Notes: generated by a model from the letters alone, not told the origin. Positions 18,324-28,100 are shown, numbered from the stretch's first letter. The stretch: DNA of 64,000 nt from Deltaproteobacteria bacterium (GCA_011526585.1 WYBB01000025.1:1-64000); one strand, 5' to 3'. A program made the numbers and translations.

Positions 18324-18830
18324 TCACTCGGGCGGCAGGAGCACCGCGTCGATCACGTGGATGATGCCGTTTTCGGCGATGATGTCGGTCGTCAGCACCT
18401 CGACCGCGCCGTTGAGGATCACCTTGCCGTCGACGACCTCGATCGCGATCGCTCCACCCTGCAGCGTCGTCGCGCTGTCGAGCGTCACCACCGTCGCCGC
18501 GTCCACCGCGCCGGAGACGACGTGGTAGGTCAGGATGGCGGTGAGCAGGTCGGTGTCGGCGAGCACCGCCTCGATCGTGCCCTCGGGCAGCGCGGCGAAG
18601 GCCTCGTCGGTCGGCGCGAAGACGGTGAACGGCCCCGGACCGGCGAGCGTGTCGGCCAGCCCCGCCGCGATCACGGCCGCCTCGAGCGTGTCGAAGTCGG
18701 GGTTTGCGACCACCACGCTGGTGATCGTCGTCGGCGTGGCCTCGCCGCCGCCGTCATCGTCGTCGCCACACCCTGCGAAGCCCATGGCCCCGCCCAGAGC
18801 CACGCACGTCAATATCATCGTCGTCTTCAT
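18324..18830 (-). CDS. Fasciclin (FAS1) domain lipoprotein
   Basis: The protein has 168 residues. The signal peptide ends in the lipobox FAGC and is followed by GDDDDGGGE. A single FAS1 domain fills the rest: TLEAAVIAAGLADTL, GPFTVFAPTDEAFAALP (H1 box) and IHVIDAVLLPP (H2 box) are its hallmarks. FAS1 proteins mediate adhesion at the cell surface. The start ATG 18830 has a strong AAGGAGG and overlaps the upstream stop as ATGA, making it the third gene of the folE operon. FAS1 lipoproteins also occur in photo-oxidative-stress regulons, which fits the regulator encoded nearby. Confidence 0.92.
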   Translation of the reverse strand: MKTTMILTCVALGGAMGFAGCGDDDDGGGEATPTTITSVVVANPDFDTLEAAVIAAGLADTLAGPGPFTVFAPTDEAFAALPEGTIEAVLADTDLLTAILTYHVVSGAVDAATVVTLDSATTLQGGAIAIEVVDGKVILNGAVEVLTTDIIAENGIIHVIDAVLLPPE

Positions 18831-20305
18831 CTCGACCTCCTTGTCAGGACCTGGGGGACATCCCATGCGGGTTGAACGATTTGCACGTTTCTGTCGGAGC
18901 CAAGGGCTCGGACAGACGTTTTTCTGCTCACGTGACGCCCGAAGAGCCCCATCACCACGCGGTGGGCCTGCGCCTGCGTGCCGAGGTAGAGCCACCAGGG
19001 CAGGCGCGGCTCGTAGTCGGCGACGGCGGCGATGATTGCCTGGCCGCCGAGCACTTCGCGCAGCTCGAAGGTGCCGACCCCGGCGTGCGCGCGGGCCGTG
19101 AGGAGCCCGTTGCTGATCGCGAAGACCACGCGGTCCGGATCGGCGACGATGCGATCGAGCACGATGAGCGCGGGCCCTCCCGCGCGCGCGTGCAGTCGCC
19201 AGCTCTGGCCGCGCCGTCGGACCTCGATCAGCGCGCCGAAGGTCTCTTCGAGCCAGGCGAAGTAGCGGCTCGCCACGTCGGCGGCGCGCGCGCCCTCGGG
19301 GGGCGAGATGCGCTGGATCGAGCGCACGCGCGAGCGCATCTTGCGGCCGCCCCGCGGCGACCGAAAGGCACGCGGCGTTCCGGCGGCGGCGTCGGCGCGC
19401 ACCGCCTCGGGCAGGACCTCGCGCATCGCACGACCCGGGATCCCCAGCGCCTCCTGCAGCCGCCGGTCGCGCGCGAGCATCGGGTGCGCGAGGCTGCCGA
19501 CCAGCGGCCCCACCAGCGCGCGCGGCGCTCCGGTGACCAGCGAGACCCAGAGGCGCGAGAGCGCCGGCGTGAGCACCGGCACCCCGACGATGCGCGGCTT
19601 TCGCCCGAGCACCGCCTCGCCGACCAGCGCCATCATGTCGCGGTAGCTCATGACGTCCGGCCCGCCGATGTCGAAGGTGCGGCCGAAGGTCTCCGGCCGA
19701 TCGAGCACCGCGGCGATGATCGCCACGACGTCGGCGAGCGCGATCGGCTGGGTCGGCGTCGCCGTCCAGCGCGGGCAGACCATCACCGGCAGACGCCTCG
19801 CGAGGTTGAAGACGATGCGGCTCGAGGAGCCGCCCGGACCGAAGACGAGCCCGGCGCGCAGCGCGGTCACCGGGACGCCGTAGGCGCCGAGCGCCTCCTC
19901 GATCTCCAGCCGGCTCGCGATGTGCGCGCTGGGCTCTCCTTCGGTCGGGGCGAGCCCGCCGAGGTAGACGATCTGGCGCACACCGGCGGCGGCCGCCGCG
20001 CGCGCGAAGTTGTCCGCGGCGAAGAGATCGAGGTCGGCGAAGCCACCCTGCACCAGGCGATCGTTGGGCATCATCGAGTGCACGAGGTAGACGGCGAGCT
20101 CGGCCCCGGCGAGCGCGCGCGTGGCGTCGTCCAGGCGCATGAGATCCGCACGGCGGGTCGCGACGGGAAGGGCAGCTCCCCCGCCGCGCGTGAGTCCGAT
20201 GAGCTCATAGCGGCGACCGAGCTCCCGATCGGCGACGAGCGCGCGACCGACGAAGCCACTCGCCCCGGCGACGACGACCTTCGGGCGCGCGCCGGTGCGG
20301 TTCAA
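18827..20305 (-). CDS. NAD(P)-binding protein with C-terminal DUF2867-like domain
   Basis: The protein has 492 residues. A Rossmann fold of the atypical/extended SDR type begins with [15 protein letters not shown] near residue 10 and continues through YLVHSMM and YLGGLAP to about residue 290. The C-terminal 150 residues ([19 protein letters not shown] ... [20 protein letters not shown]) resemble the DUF2867/SRPBCC-like domain often fused to this dehydrogenase. TTG 20305 is the inferred start: TTGA overlaps the folE stop and no better codon precedes the nucleotide-binding loop. The stop overlaps the fasciclin start. Substrate unknown. Confidence 0.82.
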   Translation of the reverse strand: MNRTGARPKVVVAGASGFVGRALVADRELGRRYELIGLTRGGGAALPVATRRADLMRLDDATRALAGAELAVYLVHSMMPNDRLVQGGFADLDLFAADNFARAAAAAGVRQIVYLGGLAPTEGEPSAHIASRLEIEEALGAYGVPVTALRAGLVFGPGGSSSRIVFNLARRLPVMVCPRWTATPTQPIALADVVAIIAAVLDRPETFGRTFDIGGPDVMSYRDMMALVGEAVLGRKPRIVGVPVLTPALSRLWVSLVTGAPRALVGPLVGSLAHPMLARDRRLQEALGIPGRAMREVLPEAVRADAAAGTPRAFRSPRGGRKMRSRVRSIQRISPPEGARAADVASRYFAWLEETFGALIEVRRRGQSWRLHARAGGPALIVLDRIVADPDRVVFAISNGLLTARAHAGVGTFELREVLGGQAIIAAVADYEPRLPWWLYLGTQAQAHRVVMGLFGRHVSRKTSVRALGSDRNVQIVQPAWDVPQVLTRRSR

Positions 20306-20979
20306 GGCGTGCCCCCGCGGAGCAGCGCGAGCACCTCGCGGCGCAGCGCGAGGTCTTCCTTGTAGATCCCGCGCAGCGCGGTGGTCACCATGACCGCGCC
20401 CTGCTTTCTCGCGCCGCGCGAGCGCATGCACAGGTGCTCGCCCTCGATCACCACGGCCACGCCGCGCGCGCCGAGGTGCTCGACCAGGGCGTCGGCGATC
20501 TGGGTGGTCATGCGCTCCTGGAGCTGCGGGCGGCGGGCGAAGACGTCGACCGTGCGCGCGAGCTTGCTGAGCCCGGTGACCCGACCCGGCGCCGGGAGGT
20601 AGGCGAGGTGGGCGCGGCCGAGGAAGGGCTGCAGGTGGTGCTCGCAGGTCGAGCTGAACTCGATCTCGCGGAGCACTACGACGTCGTCGTCGTCGGAGCT
20701 GTGCTCGAACTGGCGCGCGAGGTGCGCTCCGGCGTCCTCGTGCAGCCCGGAGAAGAGCTCGCGGTAGGCGCGCGCGACGCGCGAGGGCGTGTCGACGAGC
20801 CCCTCGCGGTCGGGGTCCTCGCCGACGGCGATCAGGATCTCGCGCACGGCGGCCTCGATGCGCGGCTCGTCGATCCGGGGACGGGGCGGGGTCAGACGCG
20901 GTCGCGCGCGAGAGACGCGGCGCGCGAGCGAGGCGGCGGGGGAGAGCGCGGGGAGCAGGGAGCTGGGCGAGCCGTTCAT
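20302..20979 (-). CDS. folE: GTP cyclohydrolase I
   Basis: The protein has 225 residues. [22 protein letters not shown] carries the zinc-binding Cys and His residues of the type I enzyme, [25 protein letters not shown] the substrate region, and [26 protein letters not shown] the C-terminal zinc Cys and active site. It converts GTP to dihydroneopterin triphosphate, the first step toward folate and pterins. ATG 20979 has GGAGGTCC eight bases upstream; an ATG at 21027 adds a non-conserved leader. It is the first gene of a three-gene coupled operon diverging from a CarH/LitR-like regulator, suggesting a pterin role in light response rather than housekeeping folate. Confidence 0.95.
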   Translation of the reverse strand: MNGSPSSLLPALSPAASLARRVSRARPRLTPPRPRIDEPRIEAAVREILIAVGEDPDREGLVDTPSRVARAYRELFSGLHEDAGAHLARQFEHSSDDDDVVVLREIEFSSTCEHHLQPFLGRAHLAYLPAPGRVTGLSKLARTVDVFARRPQLQERMTTQIADALVEHLGARGVAVVIEGEHLCMRSRGARKQGAVMVTTALRGIYKEDLALRREVLALLRGGTP

Positions 20980-21034
20980 GCGAGGACCTCCGGGAGCAGG
21001 ATCGACGAGGGTTGGTGATTCGTTCAAATCGCTC

Positions 21035-21060
21035 TTTGCACGTTATGCACGTTTTGCGAG
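21035..21060. promoter_or_regulatory. Candidate operator: tandem 9-bp direct repeats
   Basis: TTTGCACGT and TATGCACGT abut, followed by TTTGCGAG, in the 184-bp divergent region between folE and the MerR-type regulator. CarH/LitR proteins bind tandem half sites, so this is the best candidate for their operator. The 9-bp period differs from the 11-bp period known for Thermus CarH. Confidence 0.4.
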
Positions 21061-21163
21061 ACCGATGCAAGACCCGCCGTCACATTCCTGGGAAGAAGGG
21101 GAAATCGAGGCCCCGGCTCGCCGCCTATGGACAAACCGGTCAAACGTTCATAGCGTGCAGCGT

Positions 21164-22063
21164 GTGACAAGCACGATCGAGAGCCCGAGATCGATCCTCT
21201 CGCCGCGCGACCTGGCGCGCGCCCTGGGTGTGTCCGAATCCAGCGTCAAGCGCTGGGTCGACGATGGACAGCTCGCCGCGGTGCGCACGAGCGGCGGCCA
21301 CCGGCGGATCCCGATCGCCGAGGCGGTGCGCTTCATCCGCAAGACCGGCACGCCGGTCGTGCACCCCGAGGTCTTGAGCGGCGCTTCGCTCTTGGCGCCC
21401 GGCGCGACCTCCAGCCCCGGCGCCGAGCACGAGATCACCGATCGGCTGCACGACGCGCTGGCGTCGGACGAGCCGGGCCGTGGCCGCGCGATGCTGCTCT
21501 CCCTCTACCTGTCGGGCTGGCCGCTGGCGGCGATCTTCGACGGCCCCGTCAGGCAGGCGCTCGCGCGCATCGGTGAGCGCTGGCGCCATGAGGCGCTCGG
21601 GGTCGTCGTCGAGCATCGCGCGACCGACACCTGCCTCGGCGCGCTCGCCGAGCTGCGTACGCTGATCGCGCCGCCCGGCCCGGACGCGCCGCTCGCGCTC
21701 GGCGGCGCGCCGTCTGGCGATCCGTACCTGCTGCCGTCGCTGATGGTCGCGATCACTCTGGCCGACCAGGGCTTCGCCGAGCGCAACCTCGGGCCGGACA
21801 CGCCGCTGGAGGTGATGGTCGAGGCGCTGCCGCGCTATCAGCCGCGCCTGGTGTGGCTGACGAGCTCGGTGATCGATCGGCCGGTGCGCGACCTGTCGCG
21901 GCACCTCGTGGCGCTCTCCGAGGGGGTGCGGCCCTGGGAGGGCGTGGTCGTCTTCGGCGGGCGCACGGTGAAGGCTCTGCCGCGCCTGCCCGACAACGTG
22001 CACCACCTCGGCTCGATGGCGGAGCTGGCCGCCTTCGCGAAGGGGCTGCGCGCGAGCGTGTGA
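21164..22063 (+). CDS. MerR-type HTH regulator with CarH/LitR-like sensor domain
   Basis: The protein has 299 residues. A MerR-like winged helix (LARALGVSESSVKRWVDDGQL, then GGHRRIP) fills residues 11-60. A four-helix plus B12-binding-like module follows. W140-x9-E150-H151, the photosensory motif of CarH/LitR that caps adenosylcobalamin, is intact. However, the expected lower-ligand motif DxHxxG reads D186-P-Y188-L-L-P, with Tyr for His. It may bind cobalamin differently or not at all. It probably represses the divergent folE operon. GTG 21164 is chosen because the HTH begins ten residues later; the upstream frame is noise. Confidence 0.82.
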   Translation: MTSTIESPRSILSPRDLARALGVSESSVKRWVDDGQLAAVRTSGGHRRIPIAEAVRFIRKTGTPVVHPEVLSGASLLAPGATSSPGAEHEITDRLHDALASDEPGRGRAMLLSLYLSGWPLAAIFDGPVRQALARIGERWRHEALGVVVEHRATDTCLGALAELRTLIAPPGPDAPLALGGAPSGDPYLLPSLMVAITLADQGFAERNLGPDTPLEVMVEALPRYQPRLVWLTSSVIDRPVRDLSRHLVALSEGVRPWEGVVVFGGRTVKALPRLPDNVHHLGSMAELAAFAKGLRASV

Positions 22064-22140
22064 TGGCGGCGATGATGAAGCTGCTTGTCGCGTCGGGTCG
22101 CGGGCGCTACACGAGAGCTACATCGATTGGGGGGAAGCGC

Positions 22141-25100
22141 GTGAATCGTCGCCATGGGGGAAGTGGGCTGGGATTTCGTCTTCTGGTTTCTTCGATCGGC
22201 CTCGCCGCCGTCGTGCTCGGTGCGTGCTTTCCGGATCCACCCGAGTGCGTGGGAGCCAACACCTGCCCCGACGGCGAGACCGAGATCGAGGACGGCGGCG
22301 AGACGAGCGATGCGGTCTTCGACGGCGTGCTCGATGACACGACGGGTGATCTCGACGGCGGCGAGGACATCGGCGGTGAGGCCGACATCGACGCGCTCGA
22401 GATCGACGGCGCGCCCGAGGTCGAGCCCGACACGCAGCCCGAGACGGCCGGCGATACGGCGACCGAGGTCATCGCCGACACCGCGCCCGATGATGCACCC
22501 GAGATCGAGCCCGACACCACCGTCGTGCTCGACACGATCACGGAGGCCGACACCGCCGCCGACACCGCGGCCGAGGTCATGCCCGACGTGGAGGTCGATG
22601 GCGCCGCCGAGGTCGATCATCTCGAGTGCGACGAGCTCGACTGCGAGCTCGAGCAGCGCGCGTGCATCGAGGGCACGGCGGCGAGCGACGCGCGCTGCGG
22701 CGAGTGCCTCGCCGAGTTCCGCGAGGACGACGGGGAGTGCGTGCCTGTCAGGACCTGCGCCGATCTGGCGTGCGCGCTCGAGCACCGGGCGTGCACCGAG
22801 CGTAGCGGGGAGACCGACGCGTTCTGTGGCGGCTGCCTCGGCGGCTATCGGCCGAGCGGCGGGGTCTGCGTCGCGATCGTCACCTGCGCCGCGCTCGACT
22901 GCGACGCCGCGCACCGCGACTGCGACGAGGCGAGCGAGGTGGACGACGCCGTGTGCACGAGCTGCCTCGCCGGCTACGCCGAGGTGGGGGACGCGTGCCT
23001 GGCGACCGCGCCCGCGCCGGTCGGCGTCGCCGCGACGACCGACGAGGCGGAGCTCGTCGAGATCGTCTGGGATCCGGTCGACAACGCCCTCGGCTACGAC
23101 GTGTATCGCTGCGACCAGCCGACATGCAGCGGCGGCAGCGCGGGGTGGTTCGTGCTCAACGAGGACCTCGTCACCGACACGAGCTACATCGACGACACGG
23201 TCGAGATCCCGCCCTCGCCCGCCGCACCGAGCGGCACGAGCGCCACCCAGGACGACCCGACGAAGGTCACCGTGACCTGGGCCGAGGTGAGCGTGCCGGC
23301 GGCGACGCGCTACCGCTATCGCGTCGTCGCGGTGAGCCCGGGCGGCGAGAGCCCGGCCTCGAGCGCCGTGACCGGCCACGTGCTGGACCGCCCCGTCACG
23401 GGCTACGAGCTGGCGGTCGACCCCAGCGGGGGCGGGGCGTGGACGGGGATCGCGCTCGGCACGACCCAGTGGGTCGACAGCGGCGCGCCCGCGCCGAGCG
23501 TGACGGCGCCGATCGCGAGCGCGACCCAGGGCGTGCACGAGGACTACGTGCGGCTCACGGCGAGCGGCGGCAGCGTGACGGCGGGTGCCACGCGCCAGTA
23601 CGCGGTGCGCGCGACGACGACCTGGGGGCCGGGACCCTCGGCGGCGGCGACCGGGCGACGCCCGGCGGGCAGCCTGGGATTGCAGTGGGAGCGCTCGGCG
23701 GGCACGAGCCCGAGCGGGTTCACGGCGATCGCCGGCGCGACGGCGACGACCTACGACGACCATGCGGCGCCGTCGGACGGTGCGACGCGCTGGTACCGCG
23801 TGCTCGCGAGCGCGGAGGGCGCGGCGTCGGTCGCGAGCGATCCGGTGGCGGGCTCGCGGCTCGACCCGACGAGCGTCGTGCCGACCGGCGTGAGCGCGAG
23901 CGCGGATCGATCGAACGACGTCGAGATCCGCTGGAACCCGGTCGCGGGTGCGACGGGCTATCTCGTCTATCGCTGCGACGCGGCGACGTGCGGGGCGACC
24001 TCGGGCTGGACCGCGCTGACCGGGGTGCCGACGACGAGCGCGTCGTACGTCGACGCGACGGTCGCGGTGCCGGCGGCGCCGGGGGCGCCGACCGCGGTGA
24101 GCGCGACGAACGACGACGGCCTGCAGGTGGCGGTGAGCTGGGGTGCGGCGAGCGTGCCCGAGCCCAAGAGCTATCGCTATCGGGTGACGGCGATGGTGGC
24201 GGCGGGCGAGAGCGATCCGTCGGACGTGGTGCAGGGCCAGGTGGCGCCGCGGCCGGTCAGCGGCTGGGAGATCCGGGTCGACGGCGGCGCGTGGTTGCCG
24301 GTCGCGGGCGGGGCGGCGGCGGTGAGCTACATCGATGCGGGGGCGCCCGCGCCGACGGTGAGCGCGGCGACCGCGAGCGCGTCGCAGGGCACGATCGTCG
24401 CGCACGTGGCGCTGACGGCGAGCGGGGCGTTCGCGGCCGACGGCGCGCCGCGCACCTACGACGTGCGCGCGCTCAACGCGAGCGGCGCCGGCACGGCGGG
24501 CACGGCGTCCGGACGGCGCGCGGCGGGCGCGATCGGCTATCAGTGGGAGCGCTCGTCGGGCACGACGGCGAGCGGCTTCTCGGCGATCGCCGGCGCGGCG
24601 AGCGCGAGCTTCGACGACACCGGCGCGCCGGCCGATGGCAGCGTGCGCTGGTATCGGGTGGTCACGAGCACGCCGGGGGCGGGGCCGGCGACGAGCGAGG
24701 CGGTCTCGGGCCACCGGCTGGGGCCCCCGGCCGCCGCGCCGGGTGGCGTGCAGGCGACGAGCGACGTCGAAGGCTACGTGCGCGTGACGTGGCAAGCGGT
24801 CTCGGGCGCGAGCTCGTATGTCGTCCGGCGCGACGGCCAGGTGATCGCGCAGAGCGTGACGGCGCTGGTGCACGATGACGTCACCGCGCCCGAGCCGGCG
24901 GCGTGGGGCGCGCCGACCAACGTCGCCGCGACGACGAACCAGAGCACGCAGGTCACGGTGACGTGGACGGCGCCGACGCAGCCGCTGGGCGCGCTGGCGA
25001 GCTACACCGTCGCCGCGCTGAACGCGGCCGGTGAGGGGCCGGCCTCGAGCGGGGTACAGGGACGCAAGGCGCGGCCGGCGATCGAGGGCTTCGAGGTGGC

Positions 25101-26676
25101 GTACGGGGCGACCTCGATGGGGTCGTGGGTGGGGACCGGAGCGACCAGCACGACGTGGAACCACACCGACGCGCCGCTGGGCAGCGTGACGGGCGGCACG
25201 GCGAGCGCGTCGCAGGGCACGAACCGGAGCGTTCAGCTCTCGGTGACGGGCGGCGCGGTCAACGCCGCGCCGACTCAGCGCTACTGGGTGCGCGGCGCGC
25301 TGGTCGGCGGCGGTGCGACCCCGGCCAGCGCGAGCTATGCGACCGGGCAGATCGCCGTCGGATCACTCGCACGGCAGTGGCAGCGATCGTCGGGCACGAC
25401 GGCGAGCAGCTTCAGCGATCTGAGCGGCGCGACGGGCACGACGTATGCGGATGGCACCGCGCCGAGCGACGGCGCGCACCGCTGGTATCGCGTGGTGCTG
25501 AGCGCGCCGGGCGCGACCGCGGCGACGACCACCGCGGTCGAGGGGTGGCGGCTGGCGTTCGTCGATGTCGTCGCCGCGGGAGGTGTCGCGTTGATCGTTC
25601 CAGTGATGTTCACGTGCGCGGTCACGCCGCTCGCGACCGATGGAGGCCGGGTCTGGTGTTGGGGCTACAACAAGGAGGGGCAGCTCGGGCGCGGCAGCGC
25701 GAGCACGGAGCCCGGCGATCCGGCCAGGATCGAGAACCTCAGCGGGGTCGTCGGGCTGGCCTCCGGTGTGGGCCACATCTGCGCGCTGACGAGCGGTGCG
25801 GTCTGGTGCTGGGGCAGCAACGCATCAGGACAACTCGGTCTTGGCGATGAGGACCATCGCTTCGTCCCGACGCAGGTGTCGGGGGTGACGGCAACACAGA
25901 TCGCGGCCGGGAGCTCCACGACCTGCGCCGTCCTCACGAGTGGTCAGGTGCGATGCTGGGGCGCGGGTACCTCGGGGGTTCTCGGGAACGACGCGTCGGA
26001 CGACAGCGCGTGGCCGGTCGCGGTGCAGACCGCGCCAGGCGCGAACCTGACCGGCGTCGTGAGCGTCGCGATCGGGGACAATCTCACGAGCAATCATGCC
26101 TGCGCGGTGCGCTCGAACGGGACGGTCTGGTGTTGGGGGAGCAACAGCGACGGACAGCTGGGGCGCTCGACGCCCGCCTCCTCGGACTTGGCTCTCCAGG
26201 CCACGAACATCACCAACGCCCTCACGATCGCCGCTGGGATTCGCTATACCTGCGCGCGTTTTGGCGACAGCGCGCTCAAGTGTTGGGGCGACAACGATGA
26301 TCCCAACGGCGGCGTCTTCGGGGATGGCTCGACCGGCTCGGACCACGAGCCTCACACGGTGAGCCTCCAGGGCGCGATCGATCTCAGCGTCGGTTTCCAA
26401 CACGGGTGCGCCAGGACCTCCGCGAGCTCCACGAACAACGCGTGGTGTTGGGGAGTGAACACCAACGGCAGCCTGGGCAGCGGCTCGAGCGCGCCGGCGC
26501 CCTATCCCGTGAGCGTGAACCACACGCCGAGCTTTGCGCGACTCAGCGCTGGCGTCGTTCACAGCTGCGGTGTCTCGGGCGATGTCGTCTATTGCTGGGG
26601 GAGCAACGACACCCGCAATCTGGGAGATGGGACGACGAACGCCCGGACGAGCCCGACCCTGACGCTTCTGCCTTGA
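22141..26676 (+). CDS. Giant lipoprotein: EGF-like, fibronectin III and RCC1 repeats
   Basis: The protein has 1511 residues. The signal peptide ends in the lipobox LGAC near residue 29. An Asp/Glu/Thr-rich linker reaches residue 160. Cys-rich EGF-like repeats follow to about 290 (CDELDCELEQRAC, LACALEHRAC, LDCDAAHRDC). Fibronectin III modules occupy about 290-1140, with recurring WERSxGTxxSGFxAI and YRYRVxAxxxGGES. Seven RCC1 blades close the protein (VWCWGSNASGQLGLGD and variants), each with a WCWG core. It is probably a surface adhesion or recognition protein. GTG 22141 starts the signal peptide with GGGGAAG upstream. Confidence 0.9.
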   Translation: MNRRHGGSGLGFRLLVSSIGLAAVVLGACFPDPPECVGANTCPDGETEIEDGGETSDAVFDGVLDDTTGDLDGGEDIGGEADIDALEIDGAPEVEPDTQPETAGDTATEVIADTAPDDAPEIEPDTTVVLDTITEADTAADTAAEVMPDVEVDGAAEVDHLECDELDCELEQRACIEGTAASDARCGECLAEFREDDGECVPVRTCADLACALEHRACTERSGETDAFCGGCLGGYRPSGGVCVAIVTCAALDCDAAHRDCDEASEVDDAVCTSCLAGYAEVGDACLATAPAPVGVAATTDEAELVEIVWDPVDNALGYDVYRCDQPTCSGGSAGWFVLNEDLVTDTSYIDDTVEIPPSPAAPSGTSATQDDPTKVTVTWAEVSVPAATRYRYRVVAVSPGGESPASSAVTGHVLDRPVTGYELAVDPSGGGAWTGIALGTTQWVDSGAPAPSVTAPIASATQGVHEDYVRLTASGGSVTAGATRQYAVRATTTWGPGPSAAATGRRPAGSLGLQWERSAGTSPSGFTAIAGATATTYDDHAAPSDGATRWYRVLASAEGAASVASDPVAGSRLDPTSVVPTGVSASADRSNDVEIRWNPVAGATGYLVYRCDAATCGATSGWTALTGVPTTSASYVDATVAVPAAPGAPTAVSATNDDGLQVAVSWGAASVPEPKSYRYRVTAMVAAGESDPSDVVQGQVAPRPVSGWEIRVDGGAWLPVAGGAAAVSYIDAGAPAPTVSAATASASQGTIVAHVALTASGAFAADGAPRTYDVRALNASGAGTAGTASGRRAAGAIGYQWERSSGTTASGFSAIAGAASASFDDTGAPADGSVRWYRVVTSTPGAGPATSEAVSGHRLGPPAAAPGGVQATSDVEGYVRVTWQAVSGASSYVVRRDGQVIAQSVTALVHDDVTAPEPAAWGAPTNVAATTNQSTQVTVTWTAPTQPLGALASYTVAALNAAGEGPASSGVQGRKARPAIEGFEVAYGATSMGSWVGTGATSTTWNHTDAPLGSVTGGTASASQGTNRSVQLSVTGGAVNAAPTQRYWVRGALVGGGATPASASYATGQIAVGSLARQWQRSSGTTASSFSDLSGATGTTYADGTAPSDGAHRWYRVVLSAPGATAATTTAVEGWRLAFVDVVAAGGVALIVPVMFTCAVTPLATDGGRVWCWGYNKEGQLGRGSASTEPGDPARIENLSGVVGLASGVGHICALTSGAVWCWGSNASGQLGLGDEDHRFVPTQVSGVTATQIAAGSSTTCAVLTSGQVRCWGAGTSGVLGNDASDDSAWPVAVQTAPGANLTGVVSVAIGDNLTSNHACAVRSNGTVWCWGSNSDGQLGRSTPASSDLALQATNITNALTIAAGIRYTCARFGDSALKCWGDNDDPNGGVFGDGSTGSDHEPHTVSLQGAIDLSVGFQHGCARTSASSTNNAWCWGVNTNGSLGSGSSAPAPYPVSVNHTPSFARLSAGVVHSCGVSGDVVYCWGSNDTRNLGDGTTNARTSPTLTLLP

Positions 26677-26730
26677 GTCGGAGCCACGGGCGAGGGTTCG
26701 TACTGAACCCCGTGCCGTCGAAAACACGAA

Positions 26731-26758
26731 GGCCCGCCGACGCATCCGCCGGCGGGCC
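26731..26758. terminator. Hairpin terminator between convergent lipoprotein genes
   Basis: GGCCCGCCG (26731-26739) pairs perfectly with CGGCGGGCC (26750-26758) around a 10-nt loop. On the minus strand the hairpin is followed by a T-rich TTCGTGTTTT, so it best serves the leftward lipoprotein gene; it may also act on the RCC1 gene. Confidence 0.7.
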
Positions 26759-26810
26759 CTCATGACGGGAAGATCCCGAGACTTCCTGGTCCCGTAGGAC
26801 CTGCGGGGCC

Positions 26811-28100
26811 TTACTCGCAGCCCACCGTGCCGTCGATCTTCGCGGAGGTCGCCCAGATACGGACTCCGATCGAGATCGCCTCGTCGATCCCGTCGTCATC
26901 GCCGTCGATGTCCGGGCTGATGAGGCCCGCGATCGCGGGGAGGAATCCAGCGATCTGAGCGCAGGTGTCCTCGTCCTCGCCGGTGCACGCGCTGCCGTTC
27001 TTCACGTTCGAGGTGATGGTCACCTTCGACCCGGAGACCGCCGTGCCGAGATAGGGCTGCGAGTCATCGTTCTTGGCGACGCAGGAGCAGGCGCCGTCCA
27101 GGTAGGTGTTGAACGCCGTGGCGAGGTTCTCCAGCCCGACGAAGCCGCCGAGCTTGCCGCCTTCGACGCCGCCCATCGCGAGGCCGCCGTCCGCGCCGAG
27201 CGCACCCTCGGAGACGGCAGCTTCGAGCTGGGTGCCGTCGACGACGAGCTCGAGGGCGGTACCGAGGACCGGCAGGTTGAGCCGGAACTGCGCCGGGCCC
27301 GCCGCCAGGACACCCGAGGCGATCGCGGAGTCGGGGAAGTGGATGAGGGGCATCGCCGTGCCGGCCTGGAACGAGTTCGGCTCGACCAGGAACGAGGCGG
27401 TGCCCGACAGGTTGTTGCTCGCGTCGGCGTCGGCGTCGGCGCCGTTGAAGCCGTTGACGGTGATCCCACTGCCCGAGGTGAGCGAGGTGACCCCGCGCGT
27501 CTCGAGGAGGAGGATGAGCCCACCGCTCTGGATCTGCTCGGCGAGGGTGGCGTTGACGTCGAACCCGAAAGTCGTCGCCAGGCTGAGGAGTCCGCCGAAA
27601 GCGTTATCCGGCGCGTCGTCTCGGCCGCCGAAATCGAAGCAGCAGTCCTCATCCGCGACCTCGAGCTGCGAGATCACGCTGACGCGGGCATCATAGTCGT
27701 AGCTACAGGCGTCGCCCGCGGCGACACACGCGCCGGCGGCGCAGACCTCACCGGCGTCGCAGTCGGCGGCGGTCGGGGTGTAGGTGCAGACCGCCTCGCC
27801 GTCTTCGTCGGCGCAGGCGCCGGGCGCCGCATAGGTCACGAGCTGACCCTCGGCGTTGCACTCGGCGGCCTTGCCGCTACACGGGTTGGGTTCGCAGGGG
27901 TCGGTCGGGGTGACCTCCGGAGTGGTCTCCTCGGTGGTCTCCGGCGTGGTCTCGCCGGGCGTCGTGTCCGGCGTGGTGTCGGGTTGGGTCGTATCGGGGC
28001 TCGAGGTGTCGGTGGCCTCACCACCGTCGTCGCCACAGGCAACGGCGCCCAAAGAGAAAGCTGCCACGAGGGCCGCGGAGAGACTGGTGTACTTACGCAT
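26811..28100 (-). CDS. Lipoprotein with Thr-rich linker and Cys-rich segment
   Basis: The protein has 429 residues. The signal peptide ends AVACG, a lipobox. Residues 20-65 form a Thr/Pro/Glu linker of TTPD and TTPE units, then a Cys-rich module (CEPNPCSGKAAEC ... CDAGEVCAAGAC). The C-terminal 300 residues are a mostly beta, Gly/Ala-rich domain (NGFNGADADADASNN, IDGDDDGIDEAISIG) whose Asp-rich loops could bind calcium. I do not recognise the domain. ATG 28100 is set by the signal peptide. Terminated by the hairpin to its left. Confidence 0.8.
   Translation of the reverse strand: MRKYTSLSAALVAAFSLGAVACGDDGGEATDTSSPDTTQPDTTPDTTPGETTPETTEETTPEVTPTDPCEPNPCSGKAAECNAEGQLVTYAAPGACADEDGEAVCTYTPTAADCDAGEVCAAGACVAAGDACSYDYDARVSVISQLEVADEDCCFDFGGRDDAPDNAFGGLLSLATTFGFDVNATLAEQIQSGGLILLLETRGVTSLTSGSGITVNGFNGADADADASNNLSGTASFLVEPNSFQAGTAMPLIHFPDSAIASGVLAAGPAQFRLNLPVLGTALELVVDGTQLEAAVSEGALGADGGLAMGGVEGGKLGGFVGLENLATAFNTYLDGACSCVAKNDDSQPYLGTAVSGSKVTITSNVKNGSACTGEDEDTCAQIAGFLPAIAGLISPDIDGDDDGIDEAISIGVRIWATSAKIDGTVGCE

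Noticed and set aside
21838-25164. Minus-strand open frame of 1108 codons opposite the RCC1/FN3 gene
   Set aside because: Arg/Ala/His-rich low complexity with no motif; the plus strand has signal peptide and domains.
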